A stretch of DNA of 64,000 bases from Hyposmocoma kahamanoa (lineage: Eukaryota; Arthropoda; Insecta; Lepidoptera; Cosmopterigidae), in NCBI RefSeq assembly GCF_003589595.1, contig NW_020653854.1:25743030-25807029 (forward strand), written 5' to 3'. The notes beneath the pieces were generated by a model. The model made no database searches, had not been told where the DNA came from, and worked only from the letters and a program-made list of their open reading frames with translations. Positions 22,328 through 33,089 of this stretch are shown here, in pieces (position 1 is the first letter of the stretch; the number at the start of each line of letters is the position of its first letter). The translations under genes and the position numbers were made by a program.

Positions 22328-22918
22328 TGGGTTAGGGGATGGGTTTGGGGTGTGTTAGGGGGTCGGTTAGGGGGCCGGTTGAGGGTCGGTTAGGGGTCAG
22401 TTGGGGGTCGGTTAGGAGGTTAGTTAAGGGGTCGGTTAGGGAGTCGGTTAGGGGTCGGCTGGGGGTGGTTCGGGGGTCGTTTAGGGGGTAGGCTAGGGGG
22501 CCGGTTGGGGGATCGTTTAGGGTGTCGGTTGGGAGGTCAGATAGGGGGTAGGTTAGGGTGCGGTTAGGGGGTCGGTTAGGGGTTGGTTAGGGGGCCGTTT
22601 AGGGTGCCGGTTGGGGTCAGTTAGTGGGCTGGTTAGGGGATCGGTTAGTGGGTCGGTTAAGGGTTTGGTTAGGGAGTGGGTCAGGGGCGGGTTAGGGGCC
22701 CTTTAGGGGTGGACCCCCTAACTGACCCCTTAACCGACCCCCTACCTATCCCCAACCGACCACTTAACCGGTCCCCAACCGACCCCCCAACCGGACCCTA
22801 ACCGACCCCCTACCGACACCTAACCGACCCCCAAACCGACACCTTAACCGACCCCCTACCGACACCTAACCGACCTCCAACCGGACCCCCTAATCGAGCC
22901 CCTATCTGAGCCCCCAAC
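22328..22918. repeat. Inverted telomere-like minisatellite
   Basis: 22328-22710 is a degenerate tandem array of about 12 bases, consensus GGTTAGGGGGTC, with the G-rich strand on top. At about 22711 it switches to the complement (GACCCCCTAACC units) and continues to 22918. The turn-around TTTAGGGGTGGACCCCCTAA is itself nearly palindromic, so the arms (~380 and ~205 bases) could fold into one long hairpin. The unit contains GGTTAGG, close to the insect telomere repeat TTAGG, but the period and extra Gs differ, so it is not a canonical telomere. Confidence 0.9.
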
Positions 22919-23056
22919 CTTCGTGGTGGTATTATATGTGAAGAACTACATACAAAAAATATATGTAATTAGATTGAAGTCGTTGTAAATGACGAAGTAA
23001 ATGCAAGTGATCAATCACTTTTTTGCAAAGAGCATCTATTATATGTATGTATCTGT

Positions 23057-23165
23057 ATATGTGTGTGTGTGAGTGCGTGTGTGTGCGTGCGTGCGTGCGT
23101 ACGTGCGTGCGTGCGTGCTTGCCTGCGTGCGTGCGTGCCTGCGTGCGTGCGTGCGTGCGTCCGTT
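23057..23165 (+). repeat. TG / TGCG microsatellite
   Basis: Begins as TGTGTGTG and becomes GTGCGTGCGTGCGTGC with a few variants to 23165. The open frame across it on the minus strand (repeating ARTH) is an artefact of the four-base period. Confidence 0.95.
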
Positions 23166-23539
23166 TGTGTAAAGCGGAACGTTCAAAAAATGAAGTATGA
23201 AATTATTTGATTTTTAATTCGGGACTTATTCACGTATAAACATATTTTATTTACCTCGACTTTTCGGACATATTGCAACGTCCATGGTCTCGCAAGGACT
23301 GAAGAGGCGGGTGTCAGCATCTTCTAGTTGTGCGAGTTTTTCTAACTACCCGCACTTTATCTTCATTACTTATTTGTGCACTAGGGTTCTCACTACACCG
23401 ACACACAACACTCACGACATCTTAAATACTCGTATTCAATGCAGTAGAAGCACATTTGCAGGTGGCAACAGTGCTGGTATTGTCAAAGACGTCAAAGTCA
23501 TCTTTTCGCGGTTATAACTTAGAGTAGCAGGGTTCTAGG

Positions 23540-23628
23540 GTTATAGCCGCCATTTTGCGGTTGGTTTAAATTGCACATTTGCATCCTTTATAGGCCGAGT
23601 AGATAGGGATAACGTATCGCGTGAGCGA
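23540..23628 (+). repeat. Fragment related to MITE-B terminus
   Basis: Holds TATAGCCGCCATTTTGCGGT and, 60 bases later, GTATCGCGTGAGCG. Both occur at the ends of the ~600-bp MITE-B elements at 31260-31865 and 62025-62625. It looks like a deletion derivative within the hAT composite. Confidence 0.55.
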
Positions 23629-24054
23629 CTAATTTGTGTTGTGAACATGTTATGAATGGCATTTACACGTATATACAGTATTCGACATGTATAGGAATAT
23701 TAATAATAATTATACGTACTTCGTGCTCTGAAGTATGGTTGTATTGGTTTAACAGTTTTTTTTTCTGGTAAAACTGAATATTTAAAACTTCTTTTTCAAG
23801 ATATGTATTGTGGAAGGAAATCCTTTGAAGGAAATTGTTGGTTTCCACATGTCGCGATAAGTATACTAATAAAGTATTTTGTAATTTGTATTTGTATTTT
23901 GTATTTTAAATACACCCCATGAAAGTATTTTGTATTTTGTATTTCAAATACACCTCAAGAAAGTATTTGGTATTTTGTATTTTAAATACATTTAAGGAAG
24001 TATTTTGTAATTTGTATTTCAATTAAGATGTAGCATGTATTTTGCCCAGCCCTG

Positions 24055-24410
24055 TATGTAAGTGTGGCGGCCCATAGCACGCGGCGCGTACGAAACGTTT
24101 TTGCCCTGCTATTTGCAACGCACCCACCACCAGAGCCATCGCAATGTTCAACGAGTTTCTGGCTCAGATCCCGGAGGCCGATGTGTTTGCCGACAAGTCG
24201 CGTGTCCTCTCTGCGGCCTTAGTCGCTTTGTAAATTTAAGATAAGTGTTATATTGTAGTAAATTGTTTAAAGATTTGTGTATTTATCTTTCTTCATTCTT
24301 TGTTTAGTTTTTAAGTATTATTTTGTATCTTATATGTTATATTTAAATTTTACATTATCTCTAAGTCCACAAGAATGTTTCTTTATAAATAAAAAATAAA
24401 AATTGCTTTC
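24055..24410 (+). pseudogene. LINE reverse transcriptase C-terminus, right part and 3' UTR
   Basis: After the hAT composite the frame continues as SVAAHSTRRVRNVFALLFAT and then, after a one-base shift, TRAIAMFNEFLAQIPEADVF and a stop at 24230-24232. This is the usual end of the LINE protein begun at 19530. An AT-rich 3' UTR follows, ending with ATAAATAAAAAATAAAAA near 24402. Confidence 0.75.
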
Positions 24411-25119
24411 CACAGTTGTATGTTAAAAAGTTCAATATGTCTTCTACAGTTCGTTGAGAGTTCTGGGCAGGGAGAGCTCGCAAATAAAGGAACGGGAAAG
24501 GGATATACATACACTAACCTTTAGGTCCTAGATCTCGAGTTCGTTACAGTTCATACTCTTTTTGCATGCACTAATTACGGTCACAAATAACGTCACCACG
24601 ATTGTCTTGCGGTTCACAGCTTTATTTGGTTTAGAGTTAACTCTGGACAGAGACGGGAATTGTTCAGACATCGAAAAATGCGGGAAAATGTAACGTAATT
24701 TAATTATTTATGGGTGCCACTAGGTAACCTATCACAAACTCGAATTTTTTAAAAAACACCGATAACCGAATTATAACGAAACCGTTGTTCTTTTAGGATA
24801 TGTTGGATGTTTACCGCAAGACACGGTTAGGTTCGGTAAGGGTAGCTTAAGTTAGGTTTAAAAGAAAAAACATTTTCCTCTCAAAATTACTTTCGAGGGT
24901 ATGAAAATTCAAGCAAACGTTATTTCTGGAAAATGTCATTTCGAACTATGGTTGACGCGGGTTCTCGGGTTTCTCTCAGAAAACAGTTTAAGGAGACTGG
25001 TATCATGATTGTGGCATCACAGTACATTTACTAATATATTTTATATGCCCGTAAAAATATACATAATTTATTAAGAAAGAAGATATCCATAATATTAACC
25101 TTAGAGCTAAGTCCAAACC
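24411..25119. other. Non-coding DNA without recognised gene
   Basis: Nothing recognised. A GTTAGGTTCGGTAAGGGTAG stretch at 24827 is faintly telomere-like but not tandem. Confidence 0.4.
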
Positions 25120-25525
25120 TTATGATACCACGATTTCATTTAACCAAGGCAAACGATCTTTTATGGGGAGCAGTATTCGTTTTTACAATAAGATTCCGGA
25201 GCATATATTATGATTATCATTTCTAAGTTTAAAAAACTACATTCAAAATATTTGAATTGAAAAGTCATATTACAAAATTGAAGACTACATGTTTGATAAA
25301 GATGTATGGAAAGACGACATGTGTCTAGATTCCACACAAATTTGATTCAAAGTGTATATTCCATAGCATTTAAGTTTATTTGAAAAGAGCAATCCCTAGA
25401 GTTTTCTTGCTCGTTCTTTTCAGGGAAGTCAGCAAAGTGAACAAGCAGTAGCTTAAAAGTGCCGTTTTCAAGTGTAAATTTATTTTACCTTTGGAATAAA
25501 TAATCTTTGACTTTGACTTTGAATC
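25120..25525 (+). pseudogene. LINE 3' end ending in TTTGAC repeats
   Basis: Contains a degraded RT tail around 25170-25290 (frame broken; the best match is FYNKI then KSYYKIEDYMFDKD). The 3' UTR has CCCTAGAGTTTTCTTGCTCG, TCAAGTGTAAATTTATTTTA and AATAATCTTTGACTTTGACT. Three relatives lie at 42028-42175 (minus), 47290-47690 and 59835-60215. A stem GCTCGTTC...GAACAAGC sits in the UTR. Confidence 0.8.
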
Positions 25526-25795
25526 AAAACATATGACAGCTGGAATTCGATATGATTTTTGGCTGTATGTATGTATTCAGATATCTCCGTCAATTGTGAA
25601 CCGATTTTGAAAATTCTTTTTTTGTTTGAAAGGGTGCACTCACGTGGTGGTCCCATTGTCACCAAGCCAGACTCTAATGAGAGGATCCCATTAAATTCTA
25701 GAAAAATCTCCAAATTTTATAGACATTTGTGTGTATTCACCAATTTCTCCATCAATTGTGCACCGATTTTGAAAATTCTTTTCTGAAAATGATTC
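25526..25795 (+). repeat. Repeat G body, two tandem-like segments
   Basis: CAATTGTGAACCGATTTTGA plus AAATTCTTTTTTTGTTTGAA, GTGGTGGTCCCATTGTCACC and TAATGAGAGGATCCCATTAA are all diagnostic for the G family. The segment CGATTTTGAAAATTCTTTT repeats near 25769. Confidence 0.75.
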
Positions 25796-26349
25796 TTTGA
25801 ATTTGACTTTAACGAATGTGGATTTTGGAGATGTGGAAATGTGGAGATGTGGAAATGCGAGCATAACCTGATGACATGAAAGCTAATAAATAGCGTTACC
25901 AGTAATTAAAAACGTTAATGACCATTCAAACTGACGAAAAAAGTTTCAAGATTCCCAAGGCAATCTTGACATCCCGCGACTCGTGTGTCGCGTCAGGTGC
26001 GACGACATGTGGAGTAGCAAAAAAGCGACGACAGGGGAAGTTTACGAAACCGCAGGCTGCGCAGGCGCATGTCTTGGAAGCATTTTGACACCTTGTTAAA
26101 ATATTGAAGTGACAGGAATGATTTTTTTGATGAAAGTACCACCAAATAAATCAGTCTACAGCTGTTTACTACTACATAAAAGTATTTTCAGAAATGGAGG
26201 AATTACCCAGGACCCGCCCTATCAGCTCTGGACGCCAAACCCCAGCTTCAGTGGTAAAAAAGATGTGAAATAATGTTATGTACATTTGTTTATTTTTTTA
26301 AAACAAACGAAGGTCCTGTTGGCATGGCTGACTCAGATATTTAAATTAA
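25796..26349. other. Non-coding DNA with one weak exon candidate
   Basis: At 26191-26252 a 62-base segment lies between TATTTTCAG and GTGGTAAAAA. One frame reads NGGITQDPPYQLWTPNPSFS without a stop. It has acceptable splice sites but no recognised homology, so I leave it as a candidate only. Confidence 0.3.
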
Positions 26350-26455
26350 TAAATTTTGTAAACATAAAGAAAATGTGAGTGTGTGTTTGAAAAAACAAAC
26401 ATACGCAATTTAGATCAGATAACATCATTTCCTTTATGTAACAATTTCGAAAACC
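26350..26455 (+). repeat. Repeat C, diverged
   Basis: TTTGAAAAAACAAACATACG, CATTTCCTTTATGTAACAAT and CGAAAACCCATGAACTC follow the order of the other C units. The CGAAACGTCGG block is missing. Confidence 0.55.
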
Positions 26456-26799
26456 CATGAACTCGACAAAAAAAATTGTTCGCTCTTGATCGTGTGACTA
26501 GTATGTGAATGACCTCATTATAATGGAAGGCAGTGCAATGCCAACTAGCGTGATGCTATCAATCGACAAATCAGACTTAAGATCTTCCTTGCTTACTCAC
26601 ACGACTGGTTTCACACTTAACATGTTAGGAGCAAGCAAGGGGGCCCCTAAAATTGGATCTCGTTTAATCCTAAAACTAGCCCCGGGGCGACACTGAGGGC
26701 ATAATTATGGAAACGCTAGCCAAAAGGTTTAATGATCCCAGATAACTGTCCCCTAATTCAGACGGAGACGTTCCCGTTCAATTTCTAGGTTTATTCCAT

Positions 26800-27185
26800 G
26801 GTACATTCTTAACTGCGAGTCATGAGGCAGAAAGAGACCAAGTAATTAAGAAACCTGTCAGGTAGTCGTAAATTAATAACCAATATAGGTCCTCTACGTG
26901 ATACGCTATTTTGGTTATGTGGCAGGTAGAAGATGCTGATAACCTGGAATGTTTGATGGTGACAGGGAAGGTGGAGGGAAAGAGGCTTAGAGGCAGGAGG
27001 CCCAAAAGATGGTCGGTTCAGATCTCCGAACAACTGGAGCTACCTGTCAGCGCTGCACTACATTATGCGACTGAGCGCTACTGATGGAGGCAAATAGGTT
27101 GGTAGGATGAAGTGGAGTCACGAACCTCAGCAGTGAAGAAGCGATTAAGAGGAAGAAGGAGATAGGTCTCTACGTAATAAAGCTT
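26800..27185 (+). pseudogene. LINE reverse transcriptase C-terminal tail, R-G-R type
   Basis: The plus frame reads ADNLECLMVTGKVEGKRLRG and then RRPKRWSVQISEQL. This is the GKxxGKRxRGRxxxRWxDQI signature at the C-terminus of RTE- and Jockey-like LINEs. It is followed by YATERY-W (the usual DRxxWR, with a stop) and a 3' UTR CACGAACCTCAGCAGTGAAG. Truncated and full of stops. It is not the same family as RTE-A. Confidence 0.75.
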
Positions 27186-27560
27186 TTGAAGTAAACGATA
27201 ATGATGCTGCTAAAAGACTAGTTATTATATGCCAAGGTATATGTCAACATAGTAGATCACCGATGACAACAGACAGGCAGGTGTTGAATAAGTACATGCT
27301 GTGCCAATTTATAGATCGTAAATGTGTCAACTGTAATGGAACCAGTTTATTGATAAAAGTTAATACTATTTTTGTTAAATTCGCAATTTTGTTGTCAGTA
27401 AAACAATTTGTTATGATAATTTTGCAATAAAAACTGTGTTTTTCTTCTGTTACATTTTTGCCATATTCATTACTAAGTTCTTGGTCATCAATCTATGTGA
27501 GTTTACTAATATTAGTTATTCACTAAATGGTTATCACTAATTACAGGTTTCTCACGAAGG
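27186..27560. other. Non-coding DNA without recognised gene
   Basis: Nothing recognised. Confidence 0.4.
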
Positions 27561-27645
27561 TATGATTTATTTTTATTTCCCCAATGTTTCGGAACGGTTA
27601 CACGCTCTATAGTCACGGGTTGACTGGCCAGCGCAGCGGTAGATG
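27561..27645 (-). repeat. Repeat C, head only, diverged
   Basis: On the minus strand GTCAACCCGTGACTATAGAG, CGTGTAACCGTTCCGAAACA and TTGGGGAAATAAAAATAAAT parallel the head of the C unit with moderate divergence. Confidence 0.5.
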
Positions 27646-27705
27646 ATAGCCTTAAGAACAGACATATCTGTTTACCTAATATTTAAGCATTTGTTACTAT
27701 CCTCT

Positions 27706-27715
27706 NNNNNNNNNN
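27706..27715. other. Assembly gap (10 N)
   Basis: Ten N characters; true length unknown. Confidence 1.
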
Positions 27716-30700
27716 AGATTGAAGTCTTTTTCTGGGTACCTGCGTGTCTGTACGAAAAGGAAATTCTGTACTATCTCAGTTCGAATTCAAATGTTTCCCG
27801 TACTTAATTAGTTCAATTGCGTGTGTTGAGCGGCGCGGACCATTGGCTTTATTCCCGATATATTTTTTTTACTCCTTATGTGACACGACCTAGGTCGCGC
27901 CTAGGTCGACCTCTTCCCCTCCCTTCGATTTTTCCCTCTAAATTCAACAACAAACATATCGTATGTATATTCATTTGTCTGTCAACTTCAATCCTACACA
28001 TCCAATGGCGCCAGCATTTATTTGGTTATCACAACACTAGCATCATTATCTGTTACCACCAGATCAAAATACATTTCTACAAATTGTTCTTTGCAGTTAA
28101 AATCACCAAACTTGACGTTGACTTATACTAACTAAACGTTACTTAAATGTTTTTTTCCACCTACATGTATATTTTGGTTTTATTGACCTGTGAAACACCT
28201 ATCAGTTACTTAACAATCGTCTAACGCCAACACATTTCCTCTTTCCACCGTCCAATATACACCCACTAATCTTGTAAGATTTGGAATAGAAAAATTCCAA
28301 TTTTAAAAGACCTGTGAAAATTGGTTTATTTTGTGATAAATGTTCCTATTGTGGAGGACCAATCTGTACTGGTTTTTAATTTTGACGTAGGTGCAGTAAG
28401 TACATCGAAATATAGTAGTAATTCTCATTTATATGTATTAAATAATAATAATAACACGCCTTTCTCATGATTTAAAATTCAAAATTTGTCTTTTAGGCGA
28501 CGGAAGAGTTTTCTGGTTCTAGAAACTATATTCCTGGCAGCGCCGACTGTGCTATTACGGGGTATACCGCTTTTCTCATTTTTTTTATTATTAATCCATT
28601 GTGTTCCAAAGGTGTCCCCCAAAATCCGCCGATGACCCCTGTCTTTGACGATTTCCATCACTCTTTCTCAAACCCATTAAGATCATCCCGCCAACGCCTT
28701 CTCGATCGTCTTCGTCGTCGTCACTACTAGGGCACTCCAGGAGTGACGACGTTCGCCCACATCTCGGGTTGCATCCGGCTAATTCTCATTCTATCATTTA
28801 AAAATTCTATATTAATCTTTAAGGTCATATAAGAGGCGAGAACCTAATATAGATAATACCACAATAATACTAATAATTAAATAAGTGTGCATTTTTACAA
28901 AAACAACTTATTTCAGCGGTAATCCTGTAATTTTAAGTAATTATCGCTTTATATTCACGTTTCAAACGAAAAGTTCCTAAGTTTATGATTACAGCCCATC
29001 TGTGGCTTCGCGATTGTTTTCGGCGCGCGCGCACCTGCCCGCGAACCTGTCTGGCAGATGCTTGCATACAATGAGATCTACTTTTTGCCAATTTATATTA
29101 TTATTTGTAATATCATTCAACGGCGCGGAATTGAGTGAATTTGCTATTTCAAATGAGGAAAGCACAGTTCTTGTAATTGTACCAAGACCCTTCAAAAGTT
29201 TAGTACTTTACTGGACGAACTCTTTCACAAGGTATTGCTACTTTGGACTATGGAACGTCCTTATGACCAGCGGAATAGAGTGGAATTTAAATTTAAAATT
29301 TCAAGGTAGTCGTGTTCTTGATCCTGTACTGTATTATTATTAATTTTAATTCTTTTCTCTGCCCAATGGTTATTTGTATCGATGTTATTTATGTAATGCT
29401 TAAATTATATATTTAGATTGTTGTTACTATCGCGCGTGGCAAAATAAATGTGAAGGCTACGTATTCGTATAGTTCTTTAATGATAGACCCTTTTGACAAG
29501 TCCTATTAATTAGTTTCATATACTTACAAACTTTATCGAAATTTTTTTTTTATTATTAATTTATTTTGTTTCGTCAGTTTTTACAGCAATAGGTTATCCA
29601 CTTTGCTCTTATCCATGACATCGAAAATTGTCATAAACAACACTGTCACTATCTATGACACAATGAAAAACTCAGTATTTCAAAATATCTTTCCCAAGAA
29701 ATCTGTTAACATTCAAGTTTACGAACCATAAAGTTAATGAAGTGAAACAAGGAAGCAGAGATGCAGGATTTGCGCGTGCTCCGCGGCCGGTAGCTATTAC
29801 ACTGCCAACTTAGCCATGCCGGTGAACAAATTTAGAACTAACATTTTCTTACATTACGATACGATGACGGAGAATCTATATAGACAATTTTACAATTAAC
29901 TAACACATATAAACCTGCTAGTAGGTACAGACAAAAAATAATTGAAAAAGTCTAACCAAAAGTCTTATTACCACTTCTTTTATAATAATATTGTTTTTTT
30001 GTTACCATTTAATACAATGGGGTCATCTATCAGCAAAAGTAAGTAGTAAGTAGGCCAGTGGGAGGGCTTGTACCTATGACTTTAATTTACTCAGTTACAT
30101 TTGTCAATGTTCAGTAGCAATATCTCTAGCGGTGATAAAACCTGTAACATCGGAGAAGGTTCTCAATCTATGGAAAACATTTCAAGTCCCCAACCCGCAC
30201 TAGGCCATCATGTGGAGGTTAATGATGAGTTAATTTGCGAAACGGTCATTGTGTCAGAGATCAAGGTACAATAGTTTAACATGGCAGCGCCACGGTCAAC
30301 TGCAACGATATATTTGTAGATTATATGCGCTCGAACTAGTTAGCAAAGTCACGTCGTCGCAATACAGTTATAGTGCTTCTGTTTGAACTACTGATGGACG
30401 TTAGCACAAGGATATGTATGTGTGATAATTATCGAACATTTTGCCGTGTAAATAACGTTTGGACATAAATCTCTATCTAATATACATATTTCTATAGAAA
30501 TGAATAAAAACATTATGCAAGTTAGTTACTAGAATTTGTTGTTTAATTACATCAATGACAAACGTTCTACGGTACTGGAAATCTCTTATAAAATTTATAC
30601 TTACCAGATTTATTCATTATTTAGAGAGTCTACACACGGCGACGTGTAGCAGCGATGCAAACGCGATGCAACCGCGCGTTTGTATCGATGTAGTCGCGTG

Positions 30701-31259
30701 TTTGCATCGATGACACCCGTCAATTATTTCGAATTCGGGCTTGCCAATCGAAGCGCAGTTGTCACCGTAATGATTCGACAGAATAGTTTTCAAACAAATT
30801 AAATGACATTTCGTCTCCATTTCTGGTTATAGAAATAAGAATAAATTATTTTCTTGGAATACAATCATCCATATCCGAAGAGCATTCAAGAACTGTATTG
30901 ACCATTAGCACACAATCCAGACAAACTGTCATTTCCTTCCTACTAATCATTACTCGCCTTCTACGTAACAAACAACCAATCATTGCCAGGCCTTCCTTAA
31001 GACCACTAAGTATGAAACTAAAGTACTTATTAAGCACTGCTACACGACGGCTGGTCATAAATTCCTTCACAAGTTGACCCTACTTAAAGAACTAGTTGAA
31101 TTCAAAGCCGCGGTGTTCAAGTCACATCCGCGATACTGTTATTTTGTACATGGGTTAGGGTTTCACTGAGTGCCGGTTTTACCTATATTACCTGGTATGC
31201 GGCGCACAGTAGCGCAGTGTCATAGGGGATGTCGAACGTCACTCGCAGCCACGGAATAA
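27716..31259. other. Long stretch without recognised gene
   Basis: 28461-28790 is less AT-rich and has an open minus frame, but I recognise no protein. 29200-29245 has a short RTE-A-like piece (CTGGACGAACTCTTTCACAAGG). 30652-30712 holds an inverted pair (CGATGCAAACGCGA and TCGCGTGTTTGCATCG). The rest is AT-rich. Confidence 0.4.
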
Positions 31260-31865
31260 CCGCTCACGCGATACATGCAGCCGTAGACGCATACCACAAC
31301 TAGAGGTGCCGGTGATGATTTTATACCGATTTATCGGATATCGAAGTTATAACAGGGAAAAGAACTAATATTAATTGCTATTTCGGTAACTACTCTAGCA
31401 AACCATAAAGTTTTTAATGCCTGGGTCTGTCATTTAAAAAAAATAAATAACTTCAAAAATACGTCATGACAATCGTGTGTGTTATTGTTTGGGTTGGTGA
31501 TTTCGGTGTTTATTTATTGAAAACATACGGTAAGTAGCGTTTTTTAAGTTTACCCTGAATATAAATGTTTATAAACTATACTTTAAGGAGTAATTTCATG
31601 GTAAACGTTAGAACTACTCAAACGGAATATTATCATATTTATCCAAGTACACCAAAAATGTCTTTAGTGCTTTTTAAGTGCAGGATTTGCGGTGTATTAC
31701 TGCATTTTATTTGAGATGTTTTTGTTGTAGTACGGAGGGTATTTATTTAGCAATGCAGAATAATAATTTTTATTTATAAAAACTTGTATTTAAACTGAAT
31801 GTTTTTCTATTTTGCGAAACCAAATAGCCGCCATTTTGCGGTAGGAGGAGCGCATTGCGTGAGCG
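31260..31865 (+). mobile_element. MITE-B copy 1, ~606-bp TIR element
   Basis: Left end CCGCTCACGCGATACATGCA; right end GCGCATTGCGTGAGCG. The outer 9-12 bases are inverted repeats. AATAA lies on both sides, consistent with a short AT-rich duplication. A nearly identical element lies inverted at 62025-62625. The inside has no long reading frame. Near the right end a short palindromic block CCGCCATTTTGCGG occurs. It abuts an RTE-A copy at 31866. The superfamily is not certain; a Harbinger- or Mariner-like short duplication would fit. Confidence 0.85.
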
Positions 31866-32420
31866 AATAAAAAACAATCTGATGGTAAGCGATACGCCTG
31901 TGAATAACAGTTGCAGTACCACTCAGAGCTTTAAAACACAAAGATCCGTGGGGCACTGCCACTGCGCCCGTCACCCTGAGACATAGAATGATAAGTCTCA
32001 TGTGCCTGTAATTTCACCGGCACCCTTATCCTTCGAAACCAGAACGCAGTAATGCTCACGTAACTGTTCGGCGGCAGAAATAGGTAATGTGGCAGTACTT
32101 CCCAGGACGAAATCAACAAAGAGCTCTACTGCTACTAAACTAAATGTTATAATATTCATTACAATCAATGCAACAAGTGTTTTCTTGTTTATTTACAAAT
32201 ATTTCGTTTTTAATTATAAAATATATATATGTTCATCATTCTTTAGAAGAGCCAGGCTCTACGGTTGTGGAAGAGGCTACACCGACAAGAGCCATAACGA
32301 GGTCATCACAAGGATAACAGCTATAACGTTCTTCTTAGTTCTTTGTTGTTCACTGCACGTGCATTCTTGGTCTTCCTTTCTTTCTTCTCCTTCTATCTTC
32401 CACTTAATTACAAATTAAGA
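31866..32420 (-). mobile_element. RTE-A LINE 3' end with part of the coding tail (minus)
   Basis: 31866-32150 is the RTE-A 3' UTR in reverse. Reading on in the 5' direction, 32225-32420 aligns with 33090-33275: GTGGAAGATAGAAGGAGAAG, AAAGAAAGGAAGACCAAGAA and GCCTGGCTCTTCTAAAGAAT on the minus strand. The coding part is frame-broken. Its extreme 3' end is lost next to MITE-B. Confidence 0.8.
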
Positions 32421-33089
32421 TCCATATACAGACATTTTTCTGATCACCTTAATGCTATTATTTGTGGACAAGTGTGACGACTGCCTAAGCTTATCAATAA
32501 CGTAGCTAGGTATGAAAAGCGTTACGACAACATTAGAAAATAACTTCACCAACACAAACCACCAATAAAACATCTTGCAAATTACGCAACCCGGCATCGT
32601 TTTCAAATCTGTTTAAAATTGTCTTTGTCTCGTGACGACTAACATTCTTATCAAACATCTCTTGCGCAAGCACTAAGAGAAAAAAGGAACGTCACGAAAA
32701 AACGGCCCCACTTTGGAAATAAGATTAGATGTTGGTAAAACGAATTCTCGTCGACCAAACGTGAAGACGGCGTTTTCTTTAAGGGAATTGTAAACAAATA
32801 TGACTTAACACTTATGGAACCAACATACCAAACCGTAATAGTTTACAAATAACAAGCATTTTTGGACAAAGGCCTAACCAAGATAGAATGATTTGCTATA
32901 ATCTCCATGCTTTTTGACTATCGCTGTAATAACGGAATTTTGAGTCTATATAATTCACGTCATAAATATTTCTCATGACATCGAAATCTTTGGCTACGAC
33001 GACGTAAGAACTAAGCTTAGGCAGTTCGTCACACTTGTTCACACAGAATCGCATTAAAGCGATCAGAAAAGTGTCAATAGGGATCTGAA
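32421..33089. other. Non-coding DNA between two inverted RTE-A copies
   Basis: About 670 bases of unrecognised sequence separate the coding tails of two RTE-A copies in opposite orientation (minus at 31866-32420, plus at 33090-34185). Confidence 0.4.

Larger units (their letters stand above)
19703..24054. mobile_element. 4,352-bp composite with hAT-like ends and 8-bp target duplication
   Basis: The left end is CAGGGCTGGGCAGTATTTG and the right end is ATTTTGCCCAGCCCTG. The first 12 bases are perfect inverted repeats. TATGTAAG occurs on both flanks (19695-19702 and 24055-24062). Each end carries several hundred bases of subterminal GTATTTTGTATTTCAAATAC-like repeats. The insertion lies precisely within a LINE C-terminal frame, which joins without loss when it and one TATGTAAG are removed. 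The CAGGGxTGGGCA end plus 8-bp duplication is typical of hAT elements. No hAT transposase is visible. The interior is occupied by an S1 SINE, a LINE, an inverted minisatellite and a TGCG repeat, so this is a non-autonomous hAT with later nested insertions. A second hAT-type end, CAGTGTTGGGCATTGATAAT, starts at 19945 without a visible partner. Confidence 0.85.

Noticed and set aside
22328..22918. Array as an internal telomere or chromosome end.
   Set aside because: The period is about 12 with extra G residues and the insect TTAGG repeat is not present in tandem, so it is telomere-like only.
22932..23186. Open frame with repeating ARTH residues.
   Set aside because: It is a translation of the TGCG microsatellite.
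26191..26252. 62-base exon-like segment between TTTTCAG and GTAAAA.
   Set aside because: Splice sites are only average and no homologous peptide is recognised; kept as a note and not as a gene.
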